NCBI GenBank assembly: GCA_947646735.1
Contig: CANTFK010000991.1
Coordinates: 248,001-312,000 of the forward strand
Direction: 5' to 3'
Length of the DNA stretch: 64,000 bases
Source: Peronospora farinosa
Lineage: Eukaryota; Oomycota; Peronosporomycetes; Peronosporales; Peronosporaceae
The position numbers and the translations under genes are program-made. Below are positions 20,231-30,846 of the stretch, one piece after another (the stretch's first letter is position 1; every line of letters starts with the position of its first letter). The notes under the pieces were generated by a model that ran no database searches, was not told the origin of the DNA, and worked only from the letters and a program-made list of their open reading frames with translations.

Positions 20231-20967
20231 AGGCAATTGGCGACGCTTATACACTCGACGTCCCCTCTTCACTGCGACTCCACCCGACATTCTATGTCGG
20301 GCGGCTGAAGGAATATCGTCCGGCTACGCTTCACGGTTTGGCTCCGACGCCGGCTTCAGGGGTTCGTAAGTCGAACGGCCTTCCCGTCGTGCTCGACGCG
20401 CCGATGACATGGGGCGGGGTCTCTATCCCGTCTGAACCTGACCAAGCATCTGGCGCTCCAGAATCCTTATCCGCTCGAGCAGTTCACGGTTCGACTGCCG
20501 GGTCTCACTCGAAGTCTTCTCCGCCTGGGCAGCACGTTCACTGGCAGCCTCAGCCTCCAGCTGAGCATCGGCAGCTATGTTCACGGCCTGATCAACATCG
20601 TCCTGGGGAACCAGGACGCCAGCACTACCATCGCGAGGTCCCTCCTCGGCTTGTTGATGCGGAGGGACAGGTGCGCTGGATTGTAGACCGCATTGTGGGT
20701 CACGAGGACCCTCCACAACCATTACTGCAGTCGGCTCATGAGAAGCGTGCGGTTCCATCCGTGCGTAGGTACCGAGTACGTTGGCTTGGATTCCCTCCCG
20801 AGCAGGATACATGGGAACCACGTTCCTCACTCCTTCGTGACGTTCCAAATGTGGTTCTGTCGTATGAAGCCACGAAGTCGGGCTATTCCAAGGCGGGCGA
20901 GCACGCGAACGCTCTCGTAACAACGAGAGCGGTAAGAAGATCCACGTCGTCGAGAGCAGAACGATGA
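20195..20967 (+). pseudogene. Gypsy C integrase GPY/F module and chromodomain
   Basis: This is the -1 frame relative to the core. It starts with LAPRFIGPFKV and HPTFYVGRLKEY, followed by a Pro/His-rich linker (about 20335-20640). The chromodomain is at about 20660-20860 (RWIVDRIVGHED, YRVRWLGFPPEQ, TWEPRSSLL). A Ser/Arg tail ends at 20967, only about 30 bp before the Copia-1 insertion. An ATG-less continuation of integrase is the simplest reading. Only a recoding event or a copy without the 1-bp gap would produce it. Confidence 0.8.
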
Positions 20968-20998
20968 CGTGAACGAAAACGATGCCGTAAGCGAGAAC
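20423..20998 (-). pseudogene. Antisense gene of Gypsy C, C-terminal part
   Basis: The minus-strand frame opposite chromodomain and linker is open over 20423-20923 and continues recognisably to the Copia-1 junction at 20998. It reads RERSRARPPWNSP, a Pro/His-rich middle, and a coiled-coil end (AADAQLEAEAASERAAQAEK, then RELLERIRILERQMLGQVQ). Gypsy D has the same frame, uninterrupted. In C the gene was cut in two by Copia-1; its N-terminal part is at 25509-26263. Confidence 0.55.
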
Positions 20999-21224
20999 TA
21001 AAGGTTATTGGAGAGGTTGGAAGTGCTTGAGTGGTTTAATGCAAAACGCAAAGTGATTCATTTGGTCCTTAGTTCGCATACACTACTCTAAGCCTAATGT
21101 TTACCCTCTGGATACACTCTACTTGATCCAAACTTCAACTGCATCCAATCACCGAACTCTAACTGCATCCAATCACAGGAATGACGGTAGTATCGCAGCT
21201 GGTCGAGACGTCATATTGACAACA
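20999..21224 (-). repeat. Copia-1 3' LTR (226 bp)
   Basis: On the minus strand it runs from TGTTGTCAATATGACG to CCAATAACCTTTA. The other LTR is 25284-25508 (225 bp), with roughly ten differences, so this is an older insertion. Flanks are AGAAC (20994-20998) and TGAAC (25509-25513), a 5-bp duplication with one mismatch. Confidence 0.88.
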
Positions 21225-21233
21225 CTCCCACTC
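21225..21233 (-). other. Copia-1 polypurine tract
   Basis: The minus strand GAGTGGGAG directly precedes the 3' LTR. Confidence 0.65.
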
Positions 21234-21337
21234 GACTCGACAGCCGATGATGCCATAATGCCAAGTTTGCTTCGGAGCGTACCAATCTGTGGGCCGGGAA
21301 TTGGCTTCGTCATGAGGTCGGCCAGCATGTCAAGTGT

Positions 21338-22285
21338 TTACACATACTGTAGCACAACTTGGCCATCTTCCACCTTCTCGCGTACGATATGTCGATGTGC
21401 TTGGTGCGCTTGTGAAACTCGGGATTCTTGGCCAACGCAATCGAACCTTGATTGTCCTCGTAGATCTTGACCGCTTCGTCCTTTGCCATTTCTCCAAACT
21501 CGCATAGGAAGACCTTTAATTAACTGCCTCTTGAGTAGCTTCCGATAGTGCCATGTACTCAGCTTCCGTTGAGACAGCGCCACCGTTCTTTGTTTCTTGC
21601 TTCTCCAACTGATACACCCGCCGTTCATCATGAACGCGTAGCCACTTGTACTTCGGCGCGACTTAGTGTCGACTGCCCAGTCTGCATCCGAATAGCCTGT
21701 ACGAGCATCGCCATCCGCCGTGAAGTCGATGCCGTAGGTATTCGTGCCTTGAACGTATCGAAATACCCGCTTTAGCGCTTGCCAATGTGTAGGACATGGA
21801 TTTGCTGCAAATTGGCTGAGGACTCCCACTGCAGCGGCAAGGTCGGGACGCGTGCCAACCATAAGGTACATGAGGCAACCAACAGCACTTCGGTAGGGCA
21901 CGTTTGTCATTGTGTCGCTGTGATTGCACCCATCCTCGCACATGGACTTCGCCAATTTAAGTCCTGGATCTTGTGGTGTCTTGACTGGATTGCTGTTGTC
22001 CATGCCAAACTTGGTCAAAACGTTCTTAACGAACTTGGTCTGACGCATCGATACCTTTCCACGTTCTCGATCAACTTCCATGCCAAGAAAGAAGTTGAGC
22101 TTACCCAAGTTGGTCATCTCAAATCGATCACTCAAGGCGTCCTTTACTGTATTAAGCATCTTGTCACTGCTGCTTGCAAGTATCAAGTCGTCCACATAGA
22201 GTTCGACGAAGATTATGGCTTCACCGTCGCGTTTCGTGTAGATGCAGTGGTCAGATTCACATTTCTTCAAACCAAGCTTCAGCAT
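21338..22285 (-). pseudogene. Copia-1 reverse transcriptase end and RNase H
   Basis: The frame holds the Copia RT catalytic motif Y-V-D-D (VELYVDDLILA) near 22195. It continues to the thumb and RNase H (GYSDADWAVDTKSRRSTSGY), then drifts into an unrelated-looking end (KLSTWHYRKLLKR), where the usual EAEYMAL block is frameshifted. RT copies element RNA. The piece is in the same phase as 22307-22639, with a stop between them near 22290. Confidence 0.85.
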
Positions 22286-22306
22286 GAACTCGTCAATGGT
22301 CTTGTT

Positions 22307-22639
22307 TCACATGCGCGGCGATTGCTTCAGTCCGTACAGCAATCGATTGAGCTTGCACACGAGGTTGGGATTGCTGTCCTTGACGTAACCTTCAGGCTGA
22401 ATCATGTAAATGTCTTCGTCCAGCTCACCATTGAGAAAAGCAGTCTTGACGTCCATCTGGTGCACGGTAAGATCGTATTTCGCCGCAAGACTTAGCACGA
22501 TTCGGATTGACGTGAACTTTGCCACAGGCGCGAATGTTTCTTCATAGTCAATACCGAACTTTTGCGAGAATCCTTTTGCAACCAGGCGTGCCTTGAACCG
22601 CTCAATTTCTCCATTCTTGTTTTCTTTGACACTAAACAC
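22307..22639 (-). pseudogene. Copia-1 reverse transcriptase, N-terminal half
   Basis: It reads MFSVKENKNGEIERFKARLV, KGFSQKFGIDYEETFAPV, and QMDVKTAFLNGELDEDIYM, the conserved start of Copia RT, including the first catalytic Asp block. It ends at a stop after LLYGLKQSPRM. It is in the same phase as the frame that follows. Confidence 0.88.
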
Positions 22640-22738
22640 CCATTTGCAGCCGATTGCTTTGCGACCTTTGGGAAGCTGGACAAGATCCCATGTCTTGCTC
22701 TTGAGCAGCGAGTTGATTTCGGAGTCGCACGCTTCTTC

Positions 22739-23242
22739 TCATTTCACAGAGTTGATGGATTCCATCGCCGACCTGTGCGTGGTCGGCATTTCTCCCACTG
22801 AATCCACAACGAATCCCGCCTCAAAATCTCCTTCAGCAATGGCCGACATGTGCTTGAGACTACGGTTTTGTCGCTTCGAACTCGGAATTTCCGTTGCTTG
22901 ATCGAGAGATTGTGTTCTTGGATGTCTTTTGTCGCCAGGCGCGAAGTCTGTCGTTTGGACGTCCTCAACGTCTTCATCTTCACTCAAAGCTTCATCCGTA
23001 TCTTTATGGTCCGTACTCACTTCCTCGTTGAGATCAGTGACCGCTTGTTCTTGGACAGATCTACCACCGTCGAAGACGTCTTCCATAAACTGCGCATCAC
23101 GACTTACGGTGACGCGCCCACTTGATATGTCCTCAAAGCGGATGGACTTGAGATGCTCCGCGTAGCCCAAAAACGGCATAGTGAAGCCTTGGCATCCAAT
23201 TTTGAGCGTTTCTCGTGCGGAATATGGACGTACGCATGACAT
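22739..23242 (-). pseudogene. Copia-1 integrase-RT linker
   Basis: The frame starts in the end of the integrase region (PFLGYAEHLKSIRFEDISSG) and continues through an acidic linker (DEALSEDEDVEDV) to ESINSVK just before the RT. Linkers of this kind are variable and disordered in Copia elements. Phase changes relative to the integrase core frame lie near 23110-23240. Confidence 0.75.
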
Positions 23243-23859
23243 ACAAATACCTTGAGGTTTGTCGGTACAGGCTTCTTCTTCGTCCAGACATCATAAGGTG
23301 ACTTGTCTTCACTTATGGCTCTTGTTGGGCATCGGTTTCGCAGAAACATTGCCGTCGTCACAGCTTCGCCCCAATAATTCTTGGGTAATCCAGCGTGCTC
23401 CAGCATGCAACGAGCACATTCCACGAGCGTCCGGTTCATTCGCTCCGCGACCCCATTCAGTTGTGGTGTGTACGGCGGCGTGTACTTTCGAACAATACCG
23501 TTCTTTGTACAAAACTTCGCCATGTCTCCAGCCGTGTACTCGCCGCCGTTGTCACAAATTAGCGTCTTAACGCGATTACCAGTTTGAGTCTCGGCAAGAG
23601 CAACAAACTCAGCAAACTTGGTGGTCACTTCGGACTTCTTCTTCATAAGATACACCACGCAGTATCTTGACTTGTCGCCAATGAACGTGACGAAGTATCG
23701 TTTGCCACTGAAAGTTAATCTTGACATAGGTCCACAGACGTCGCTGTGAATGACATACAGAATCTTGCTTGAGCATTTCGGTGCTTTCGATTGAAAACGC
23801 ACGCGTGTTTGCTTACCAAGCGCAAATCCATCACAAACATCCCAGTTTTCGACAGACAA
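23104..23859 (-). pseudogene. Copia-1 integrase core
   Basis: The frame shows the integrase catalytic core: HSDVCGPM (first Asp), ICDNGGEYTAGD (second Asp, near 23545) and NGVAERMNRTLVECAR (Glu, near 23440). The downstream GEAVTTAMFLRNRCPTRA block is typical of Copia. The upstream zinc-domain frame (23715-24362) is in a different phase, so an indel lies around 23715-23860. Confidence 0.88.
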
Positions 23860-24362
23860 TATGTTGATCCAACACCAAGTTTCTTTCTTACGATGGTATC
23901 AAGTCCATCGTGGCCCACATGACCAAGTAAAAGGTGCCAGAGGTACGACTTAGTGTCCCCATAAGATCCCGACGACTTGGCTGCATTGGCTTCATCTCCC
24001 AGAAGTGGCGTCATTTGAAGCTTGAAGAGACCTTTACCCTCACGAGCTCCGATCTTCCACTTCATTTTTTTCGTTTCGGCAAAACAGCCATCCGTGTCGA
24101 ATGTTACAGGACCGACGTCCTTAGTAAATCGACCGACCGAGAAAAGGGTGCGGGATAGCTTGGGAATGTGCCACACCTTCGTCAGTACACCCTTCTTGAT
24201 ACCCTTCGGGGTCTTCATAGACATCATTATGTCACCACATCCAATTGCTTGAATGACACCATCGTCTGCAAGGTGCACGTCAATTGGAGAGAAGAGCTTG
24301 TAGTTTTTCATGAACTTCTTGGAGCACGTCATGTGCTGCGTCGCTCCTGAGTAGCCAGCCAC
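23715..24362 (-). pseudogene. Copia-1 protease and integrase zinc domain
   Basis: It begins in the aspartic-protease motif (SGATQHMT), continues through a protease-like region (GCGDIMMSMKTPKG), and reaches the integrase zinc domain (WHLLLGHVGHDGLDTIV, with the expected cysteines lost by frameshift). The catalytic Asp codon itself is where gag-pol goes out of frame: the gag frame runs WLATQE while this frame reads AGYSGAT, as if one base of the Asp codon were lost. Confidence 0.8.
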
Positions 24363-25279
24363 ACTTCATCCGCGTTGTCGGCGCTCTTACTCCAGCCAAC
24401 CGAAAACAGATAGTCGCCGTCATTTTCGTTCTGAGCGACGTTTGCGCAATGCGATCGGTAGCGTTCCGTGTTGTCTTGGCCTCGCGAAGGACACTCCGCG
24501 ATCCAATGACCCATTTTGCCGCAATTATGGCACGCCCCAGTCTTCTTCACCGGTCGCCCTTTGTTACGCTTGTTTTCCCTTGTCATAAACGCTTGGCCAT
24601 GGGTAGCTCCGTCGACGCTACCACCTTTCTCCTTGCGTTTCATGTCCTCATGAAGGAGCCTAGACGAACGCTCCCACGTCAGCGTATCAGCTCTCGATTC
24701 CAACGCAGTGATGAGGAACTGGTACGATTCGCTGAGACTTCCAAGCAGCGTGATTACCAGGTCGTCAGCACTGACCGGAGCACCGACTGCTTCGAGCTGC
24801 TCTGCCAGAGTCTTTTTCTTGTTGATGTGTCCCATCACATCGTCTCCTTCTTCCATCGTGACTGTGAAGAGACGACGACGAAGAAAGAGCTTATTCGCCA
24901 AGCTCTTCTTCTCGAAGTGGTCTTCAAGTCTTGACCATGCATTATGCGCATCACTTGCAGAGCGGACGAGCGGCAGTTGCGAATCTTCCATAGCCAAGCA
25001 GATATCTGTCATGGCCTTGCGAGACTTCCTCTTGAACGACGCTTGATCCATCGTGTTCGCCAAGTCACCAATATTCACTTCCCCAGAGACGAGCAGCAGT
25101 TGCGAATCTTCCATAGCCAAGCAGATATCGGTCACGCTCCTCGAGCACCATCTGCATCTTGAAAATTCCAGGCGTAGGAGGTTGTACCCATTAAACTTGT
25201 TGATGCGGCTCAGGGACGAATGCTTCATCGCGAACGCGTAGTCGGACGCAGAGGTTGAGGTGGCGGGGCTTGGGCTCAT
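24329..25279 (-). CDS. gag: Copia-1 gag with zinc knuckle
   Basis: It starts at the ATG (25277-25279) that lies inside the primer-binding site, five bases after the LTR. The UBN2/gag-type capsid domain follows (HNAWSRLEDHFEKKSLANK, LFTVTMEEGDDVMGHI, LLGSLSESYQFLITALESR). The CCHC knuckle is CHNCGKMGHWIAEC near 24520. The N-terminal half contains an internal repeat: DICLAMEDSQL occurs twice, 38 residues apart. The frame runs out at 24329, just after WLATQE at the damaged protease site. Confidence 0.85.
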   Translation of the reverse strand: MSPSPATSTSASDYAFAMKHSSLSRINKFNGYNLLRLEFSRCRWCSRSVTDICLAMEDSQLLLVSGEVNIGDLANTMDQASFKRKSRKAMTDICLAMEDSQLPLVRSASDAHNAWSRLEDHFEKKSLANKLFLRRRLFTVTMEEGDDVMGHINKKKTLAEQLEAVGAPVSADDLVITLLGSLSESYQFLITALESRADTLTWERSSRLLHEDMKRKEKGGSVDGATHGQAFMTRENKRNKGRPVKKTGACHNCGKMGHWIAECPSRGQDNTERYRSHCANVAQNENDGDYLFSVGWSKSADNADEVWLATQERRST

Positions 25280-25283
25280 AACC
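25270..25283 (-). other. Copia-1 primer-binding site overlapping gag ATG
   Basis: On the minus strand GGTTATGAGCCCAA follows the LTR directly. It is complementary to the anticodon arm of initiator tRNA-Met (GGGCUCAUAACC) and contains the gag ATG. Confidence 0.8.
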
Positions 25284-25508
25284 TAAAGGTTATTGGAGAG
25301 GTTGGAAGTGCTTGAGTGGTTTGATGCAAACTCAAAGTGATTCATTTGGTCCTTAGTTCGCTTACGCTACTCTAAGCCTAATGTTTACCCTCTGGATACA
25401 CTCTACTTGATCCAAACTTCAACTGCATCCAATCACCGAACTTCAACTGCATCCAATCACAGGAATGACGGTAGTATCGCAGATGATCGAGGAGTCATAT
25501 TGACAACA
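25284..25508 (-). repeat. Copia-1 5' LTR (225 bp)
   Basis: Partner of 20999-21224. About ten substitutions or indels distinguish the two. Confidence 0.88.
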
Positions 25509-26263
25509 TGAACGTCGTGGTGAATACATATCACGATTGCGAGGCGAGAATCGCGCAACTGGACGGGCAGGCGAACGTGTCGCTGCCCTGCGCTGATGAT
25601 CCCGCGGAGATCGACTCCGCTGTCGCGAGTGGTGCCGCCAGCAGGGCGCACCACGAATAACTGCGCTTCTCCGTTCGCCCAGACTTCGCTCATACTTCGC
25701 AATCCAACTGCGTTCGCGATCGCTGAGTGGACAATCAGCGATTTGTCGTCGCCATTCGTCATGAGTTGGGCGTGGAGTCTAGTCACAAGACCGGCATCCT
25801 ACATTGACATGGACAAAGCAGAGACGGTCCTCATTCCAAGCTTCCTCACACACCCTTTCGCGTAGCGCGCCGATGGAGTGATCGGTGCGAAGCTCCTCTC
25901 GATTGGCGAGCCATAACTGAAAGCTGCTACCATCCTCAAGCATCCGAATCCAACGTTGGATGAAGACGCACCAAGAACGTTGTAGAGCTTCATGCTCGAT
26001 TCCATCAAGACCTTTCCCGCGCAATTTCGAAATCGGCGGAAGTAGTCCCGCATCATGTCCAGTGAGTCCGGAGCGTGAGCTCCGGACAAGTCGTACAGCG
26101 ACCAAGGTATGAGCTGCCGCGCCATGATGCTGGTTGATGCATTCCCGCTGATGTATCTTGGGCGTCCTGCTGGATTGGGTTCTGGGTCTCCGGACATTGC
26201 TTGTTCGTTTGTGGGCGAAGGGTTTTCGACAGTTGAGCACTCACGGTTGGTGAGTGCTGTCAT
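25509..26263 (-). pseudogene. Antisense gene of Gypsy C, N-terminal part
   Basis: It starts at an ATG (26261-26263) about 14 bp from the 3' LTR: MTALTNRECSTVENPSPTNE. The frame 25799-26263 holds PWSLYDLSGAHAPDSLDMM and breaks near RFRN. The next phase (25779-26240) continues with KLRGKGLDGIEHEALQRSW and ends CRSCD-stop. D reads TCG (Ser) where C has TAG, and D continues into a Cys/His cluster. C therefore carries one frameshift, one nonsense change and the Copia-1 insertion. The same W..Y.L.GA motif is found in the relic at 31094-31381. Confidence 0.5.
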
Positions 26264-26276
26264 GAGAAGGGGGTGA
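26264..26276 (+). other. Gypsy C polypurine tract
   Basis: GAGAAGGGGGTGA directly precedes the 3' LTR. The same tract is present in D, and nearly the same in E. Confidence 0.8.
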
Positions 26277-26617
26277 TGTAATGGGCTACATTACACATAT
26301 AGCATTAACACAAATAAACAATTACATATGTAGGCAAGTGCTGGGCCCGAATAGCGGGCACAGCGTGGTAATTTATTATTGGTTTATTATTGGGCCTAAA
26401 GTCCCCAATATCGACCAATGATAAATCAACCTGAAATTGTGTGGTTCCCGAAAGGCGGGAACACTGTCGTATTTATTGCGACTAAAATCTTCGTAATTAG
26501 TACGAATTAAAACCAAAATGAAAATCAGAGTTAAATTTACTTATACCTAATACTCGGGCTTGAGTCTTCCTCGAGCGCGCGTGTAAGCTAGTGACGGTAC
26601 GCTCTAGCCCCGTTACA
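26277..26617 (+). repeat. Gypsy C 3' LTR (341 bp)
   Basis: It starts TGTAATG-GGCTA-CATTACA and ends AGCCCCGTTACA. It is very similar to 14310-14647. The sequence after it (ATAACAGTATAG) resumes the Gypsy B LTR. Confidence 0.9.
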
Positions 26618-27054
26618 ATAACAGTATAGTATACCTTCACTGATTACTGTGAAAAGTAGTTGCATCAAAACCTATCTTACACAAAGAGGCAGAGGAAGCT
26701 TTACTTCTAAACGATACGCTTAGAAGTAGAGGAAAGAGAGCTGTCTTTAATATATATTTAAACTATCCAATAAGATTAATTGATTAATAAACTTGTCTTA
26801 ACTATATTAAAGTACAACTATGTATGCTACCTTCGTCCCTCCACTCATTGCGCGCGTCCATCGGTCATTGGTCAGCGCGTTGGCTGATATGATGGCCCAT
26901 GTCAACCAATGAGAGGGCATCTCCAACTTCAAGGAGATCTAGGAACAATATTATAAGAAAAGGTAATATTGTCAAAAATATTATTAGTTATAATAATATT
27001 TTATTGACACTTCATATAATTGTCAATATTATGTAACGGGCTCAACCCGTTACA
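26618..27054 (-). repeat. Gypsy B 5' LTR, remainder
   Basis: It continues the LTR cut at 14309 and ends AACCCGTTACA at 27054. It is followed by GCATA (27055-27059), the second copy of the target duplication at 6554-6558. Confidence 0.88.
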
Positions 27055-27816
27055 GCATAAGTATACGAAGAATTATGCTGGGCTAATTCATCCATTATCG
27101 ACTTTGCTCAAGAAAGATGCAGTCTGGATAGATTAGGTAGCCCAATAATCTGCCTTCGACTCTGTGAAGAAGAGCTTGTCCGAGTCACCAGTGTTTGATG
27201 CTACCTGATGACTCCAAGCCATTCCACGTCGTATGCGACGCGAGCAATTTCGCTATAGGATGTGTCCTCATGCAATTTGATGATGAGGGTCGAGAGCGTG
27301 TCGTAATTTTTCAATCACGACAGCTGAAAGCTGCAGAGACAAATTATCTGGTACATGATAAGGAACACTTAGCTATGCGTTGGGCGCTAATTAAGATTTA
27401 ATTGTATATGCTCGGCGAATTTTTTTTCTATCTGTACAGATCACACATCATTGCGTAGGACCGTCAAGATACCTCACTTATACCAGCTTATGGCACGGTG
27501 GTTGTCACTCTCCTTCAAGTATAATTTCGTGGTGCATTACAAGCCTAGTAAGATTAACATTCTCGCCGACGCACTTTCTCGTCGTCCTGGTTACGATTCT
27601 CGGCGCGACATAGGTCATCAGTCAGAGAATGTTGATGACGACGACGAAATTTGTGCGTGTTGTATTAAACTGGGGCTCGATTTGATGAGCTCAGCATCCG
27701 TGCTGTCGATCCGAACTCAGATCGCCAACTCTTATGCGAATTTTTGCTTTTATGCGGAAATCATAAATTATCTCAGGAACCCGAGTGGAAATTTACTCGT
27801 GAAGTTGACAAAATGA
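27055..27816 (+). pseudogene. Gypsy E relic, RT end and RNase H
   Basis: It resumes the pol interrupted at 6558: KYTKNYAG, then RNase H blocks (KPFHVVCDASNFAIGCVL, RQLKAAETNYLVHDKE, and after a frameshift MARWLSLSFKYNFVVHY with [12 protein letters not shown]). It contains several frameshifts and stops. It is closest to Gypsy C in wording but clearly diverged. Confidence 0.85.
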
Positions 27817-29300
27817 ACACGCGCTAACATCAAGCGTTACGCGCTTGGCGGATACGTTGCTGACGTACACGATGGACGTCTTTGATTCACCGCAAGTCGT
27901 CATTCCCGCTGATGACGACCTTTGAGCCCGATTGGTTTATAAACTTACTACAGCCCAGCTGGTGGTCACCTGGGTCGCGTAAATACATTTACGGCAATAT
28001 CTCGCTTGTTTTTTTGGCCGCAAATTGTATAAATACATCCAGAAATGGGTGGACTCCTGTGAAACCTGCTAGCGTGTGAAGTCCGCGCCGTCTTGAAAAG
28101 CCCCATTGCGTCCGCTTCCGATTGCTACGGAAGCCTGGCGTTCATTCAGCTTGGATTTATCGTTGGACTTTCTCCGTTTGAACAAAAATTCACGGGCGTA
28201 TCGGAATAAGTGGATCTATTTGAAAACATGGTGCATCTTGCTCCAGTCACTGCCCACATTACGGCGGAGAGGACGGCAAAGATTTCCATAGATCTTATTC
28301 TCAGGCATCACCGCTTTCCAGAGTTTATTGTCTCGGACCTTGACCCGCGCTTCACTTCGGCTCTCTGAGCCAAGTCTTTCAGCTATTAGGCACGCGGTTG
28401 CTTATGTCTACGGCGGCCCATACGGCGACGGATGGGCAAACGGAGCCCGTGAACAGAGTACTTAAATTTGTCTTGCGCATTTATACAACATCGTTTTCGT
28501 CATGGATTTCGTTTCTTCCACTTGCAGAGTTTGCAATCAACAATGCAGTCCATGCGTCAACCGGTTTGACGCCCTTTTTCGTTAACAACGCAAGGCATTG
28601 TCGCGTTCAGGCGCTACTTGCTCTCTCAGCTTCAGAGCACCCTGTCTCAAAGCTTGGTGGGGGAGTATTTTCTGATGGAATTGCGCCGAAACTATTGATG
28701 ATTGATTACGATGAGGATAAGGTTGCTACCGATGCAACTAATGCTGGTAATTTTGCGGCTAACGGCATATCGACCTCTGACGCGATGCATTACATCGCGT
28801 CTCCCGTTGCTAATTTTGCCCCAAAAGAAGATACGTCGCCTGTAAGCTCGGCTGCAGTAACCGAATTTCTACTATTGCGACAAGGAATCACGCTTTTTGT
28901 GCGTTATGCATTATAGGAGGCAGTCTACAAGCAAAAGGAGAACGCAGACAGAAGAGTTAGAAAGATTAGGTTGACATTTGGAGAAGGTGACAGAATATTA
29001 TTATCATCAAGTGGGTTACCGAGCACTTCAGTGAAGAATTTGGGCTCTAGTAAGTTAGCGCCAAGATATATTGGCCCATTTCGGGTTGTTAGGTGCATGG
29101 TGACGCTTAACGCTAGACATACCTACATATATGTGTTTGCACCCAACGTTCTATGTCGGGCGCCTTAAGGCTTACCTACCGGCGGATCTCCCTTCGAACC
29201 TTCCCCGCTCTTCTGTGACGGCTCACAATCTGACATCCCTTGACGACGACGCTGACGACGACTGGGACCAAGTTCTGCCCGAACGCGTGCAGATTCAATC
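27817..29300 (+). pseudogene. Gypsy E relic, integrase
   Basis: The zinc domain is decayed (27880-28090). The core end is clear in 28398-28916: MLMSTAAHTATDGQTEPVNR (the usual TER is now TEP), then FAINNAVHASTGLTPFFVNN. The C-terminal module at 28971-29168 reads SSKLAPRYIGPFRV in one frame, without the -1 break seen in C and D. HPTFYVGRLKAY follows. I found no surviving chromodomain downstream. Confidence 0.85.
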
Positions 29301-29319
29301 TGCTAGGTTCCTCCGAACG

Positions 29320-29529
29320 AAGTCATCTCAAGTTGCCGAAGGGTCGCGACTAGTGTCTGCTGTTCCCGTCGAGTCCGTTCATCATCTACAGTTTTTTTGT
29401 TGTTGCAGCAGCCGCACGATCGCGATCCTCCTCATCCATCTCGCAAGAACGACGTAGGGCGTTCTTCGAATCTTCCCCTTCAGCGTAAAGAAGGCGCAGC
29501 TCGTCGTTCGAAGGCCACTGCGCTTGGTT
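29320..29529 (-). pseudogene. Antisense coiled coil of Gypsy E (relic)
   Basis: Read on the minus strand, opposite the linker after GPY/F, this stretch gives NDELRLLYAEGEDSKNALRR and then, one phase further on, DDERTRREQQTLVATLRQLE. It is heptad-like and comparable with the coiled-coil end of the C and D antisense gene. It has one stop and one frameshift. It is too short and damaged to be an active gene. Its value is as evidence that the antisense helix existed in this older copy too. Confidence 0.45.
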
Positions 29530-29599
29530 ATGTGAATCGGCACTCATCACCCGAGATTATCTGCCGTAGTGTTTCTCCTCGGACGCGCGTCACTAGCTA

Positions 29600-30310
29600 A
29601 ACAACCGTAGCGTCGATCACGAGGGTGGTAAGTTATATGTGCCGAGCAGCGACTCTGTGGCGAAGCGATTAAGTGAATTTGGCAAAGTGTGATCGCATAT
29701 TTTCGGTTAAGTCCGAAATGGCCAATATTGATGAATCGCGATCTCGCAGAAAAGTTTCGGAAGATGGAAAATGGGATGGAAAACAGTGAATGGTGGAGTT
29801 CGCAGTTCTATGTGGAGTTAACTATGGCCTAGAAACTACGCAATTGCGATCTCCGGTATTTTTCGATGGTGATCCGCGTGAACGCGATCGCTAAGAAGGA
29901 GGATTGGTACAACCAAGTATGTGGAAGATGGTCTAATGTGGATCACGTCGCTATGGAAGACTGGAATGACATGTTATATAGATGTACCATCTCACATGAC
30001 CCGAGGAACGGTGAAGAGGACAAGTCGTGATCCAGCGGACCGCGATCCGATACTAATTATTAGTACCGCGATCCGATACTAATTATGTACCGCGATTCGA
30101 TATTAATAATTAGTACCGCGATCCGATACTAAAAAGGTATTAGATCCAAGCGAGGTAGCGATCCAGATCGCGGCGATATTGGAGTGGACCATATAACAAG
30201 ATCTAATTTTTCCGAAAGGGTGATACGTGGCAATAGATCCTGAGCTACAGATAGTCAAGACAATAGGTTTGGGTATTTGATTGGTTAGCATTAACAGAGT
30301 TCAATTTGCT
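29600..30310. other. No gene recognised; short tandem repeats near 30035-30130
   Basis: Decayed sequence follows the E integrase. From about 30035 to 30130 a unit of about 27-30 bp (ACCGCGATCCGATACTAATT) occurs four times, with variable spacers. No coding sequence was supported. Confidence 0.5.
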
Positions 30311-30314
30311 TCTA

Positions 30315-30840
30315 AGTACACGTGTCGACTTCTCTATTCCGGGCAGGATATTTGGCCTCCCGACGCCGAGAATATCGACTACAAGTGCACCCTGAATTGT
30401 TTGGACAGGTAGGAATTCTCAACACAACAACTCAATTGCGGTCGGACGCAGAAACAACAAGTAAGGGCAAGGCAAGCAAGTGCAGGACGGATCAAGTGGT
30501 CAGAAGGTTCTGCTCAAGTGGTCAGAAGATTCAAGCTTCGCCTTCTTGGACTATTGGGATCTATTGGTACGATCAACAGACAAATACTCGGTCGATCTTG
30601 TGAAGATTTCCACAAGATCACCAAAAATCCCTATCCCTAACCCAATTAGGATCAACATCGACTCAAGTTCACCGAGAAGAGAGCAACTCGCTCTACCGTC
30701 GGGTACACAAGGTGAGGAAGGCTATATACACGGAATCGGGGCACCCCCTCCGTTAGTCTGTCGTCCGGGCGCCAGTGGAGAGTTGGAGTCGCATCAGCAA
30801 TTTTCGAACCCACTCCACCACAACTCGGTGTCCACGAAGA
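30315..30840. repeat. Diverged dispersed repeat, relative of 52690-53210
   Basis: It shares ordered blocks with the 52.7-53.2 kb region: TTCCGGGCAGGATA / TTCCGGGCGGGATA, GGGTACACAA(A/G)GTGAG, CACCCCCTCCGTTAG / TACCGCCTCCGTAAG and CCACTCCACCACA. The order and spacing are similar. It could be an old LTR or a non-autonomous element; no termini were identified. Confidence 0.5.
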
Positions 30841-30846
30841 ACCATG

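Noticed and set aside
21779..22495. 238-codon plus-strand frame over Copia-1 RT
   Set aside because: Shadow of the RT on the opposite strand; it spans a stop in the true frame and has no conserved motifs.
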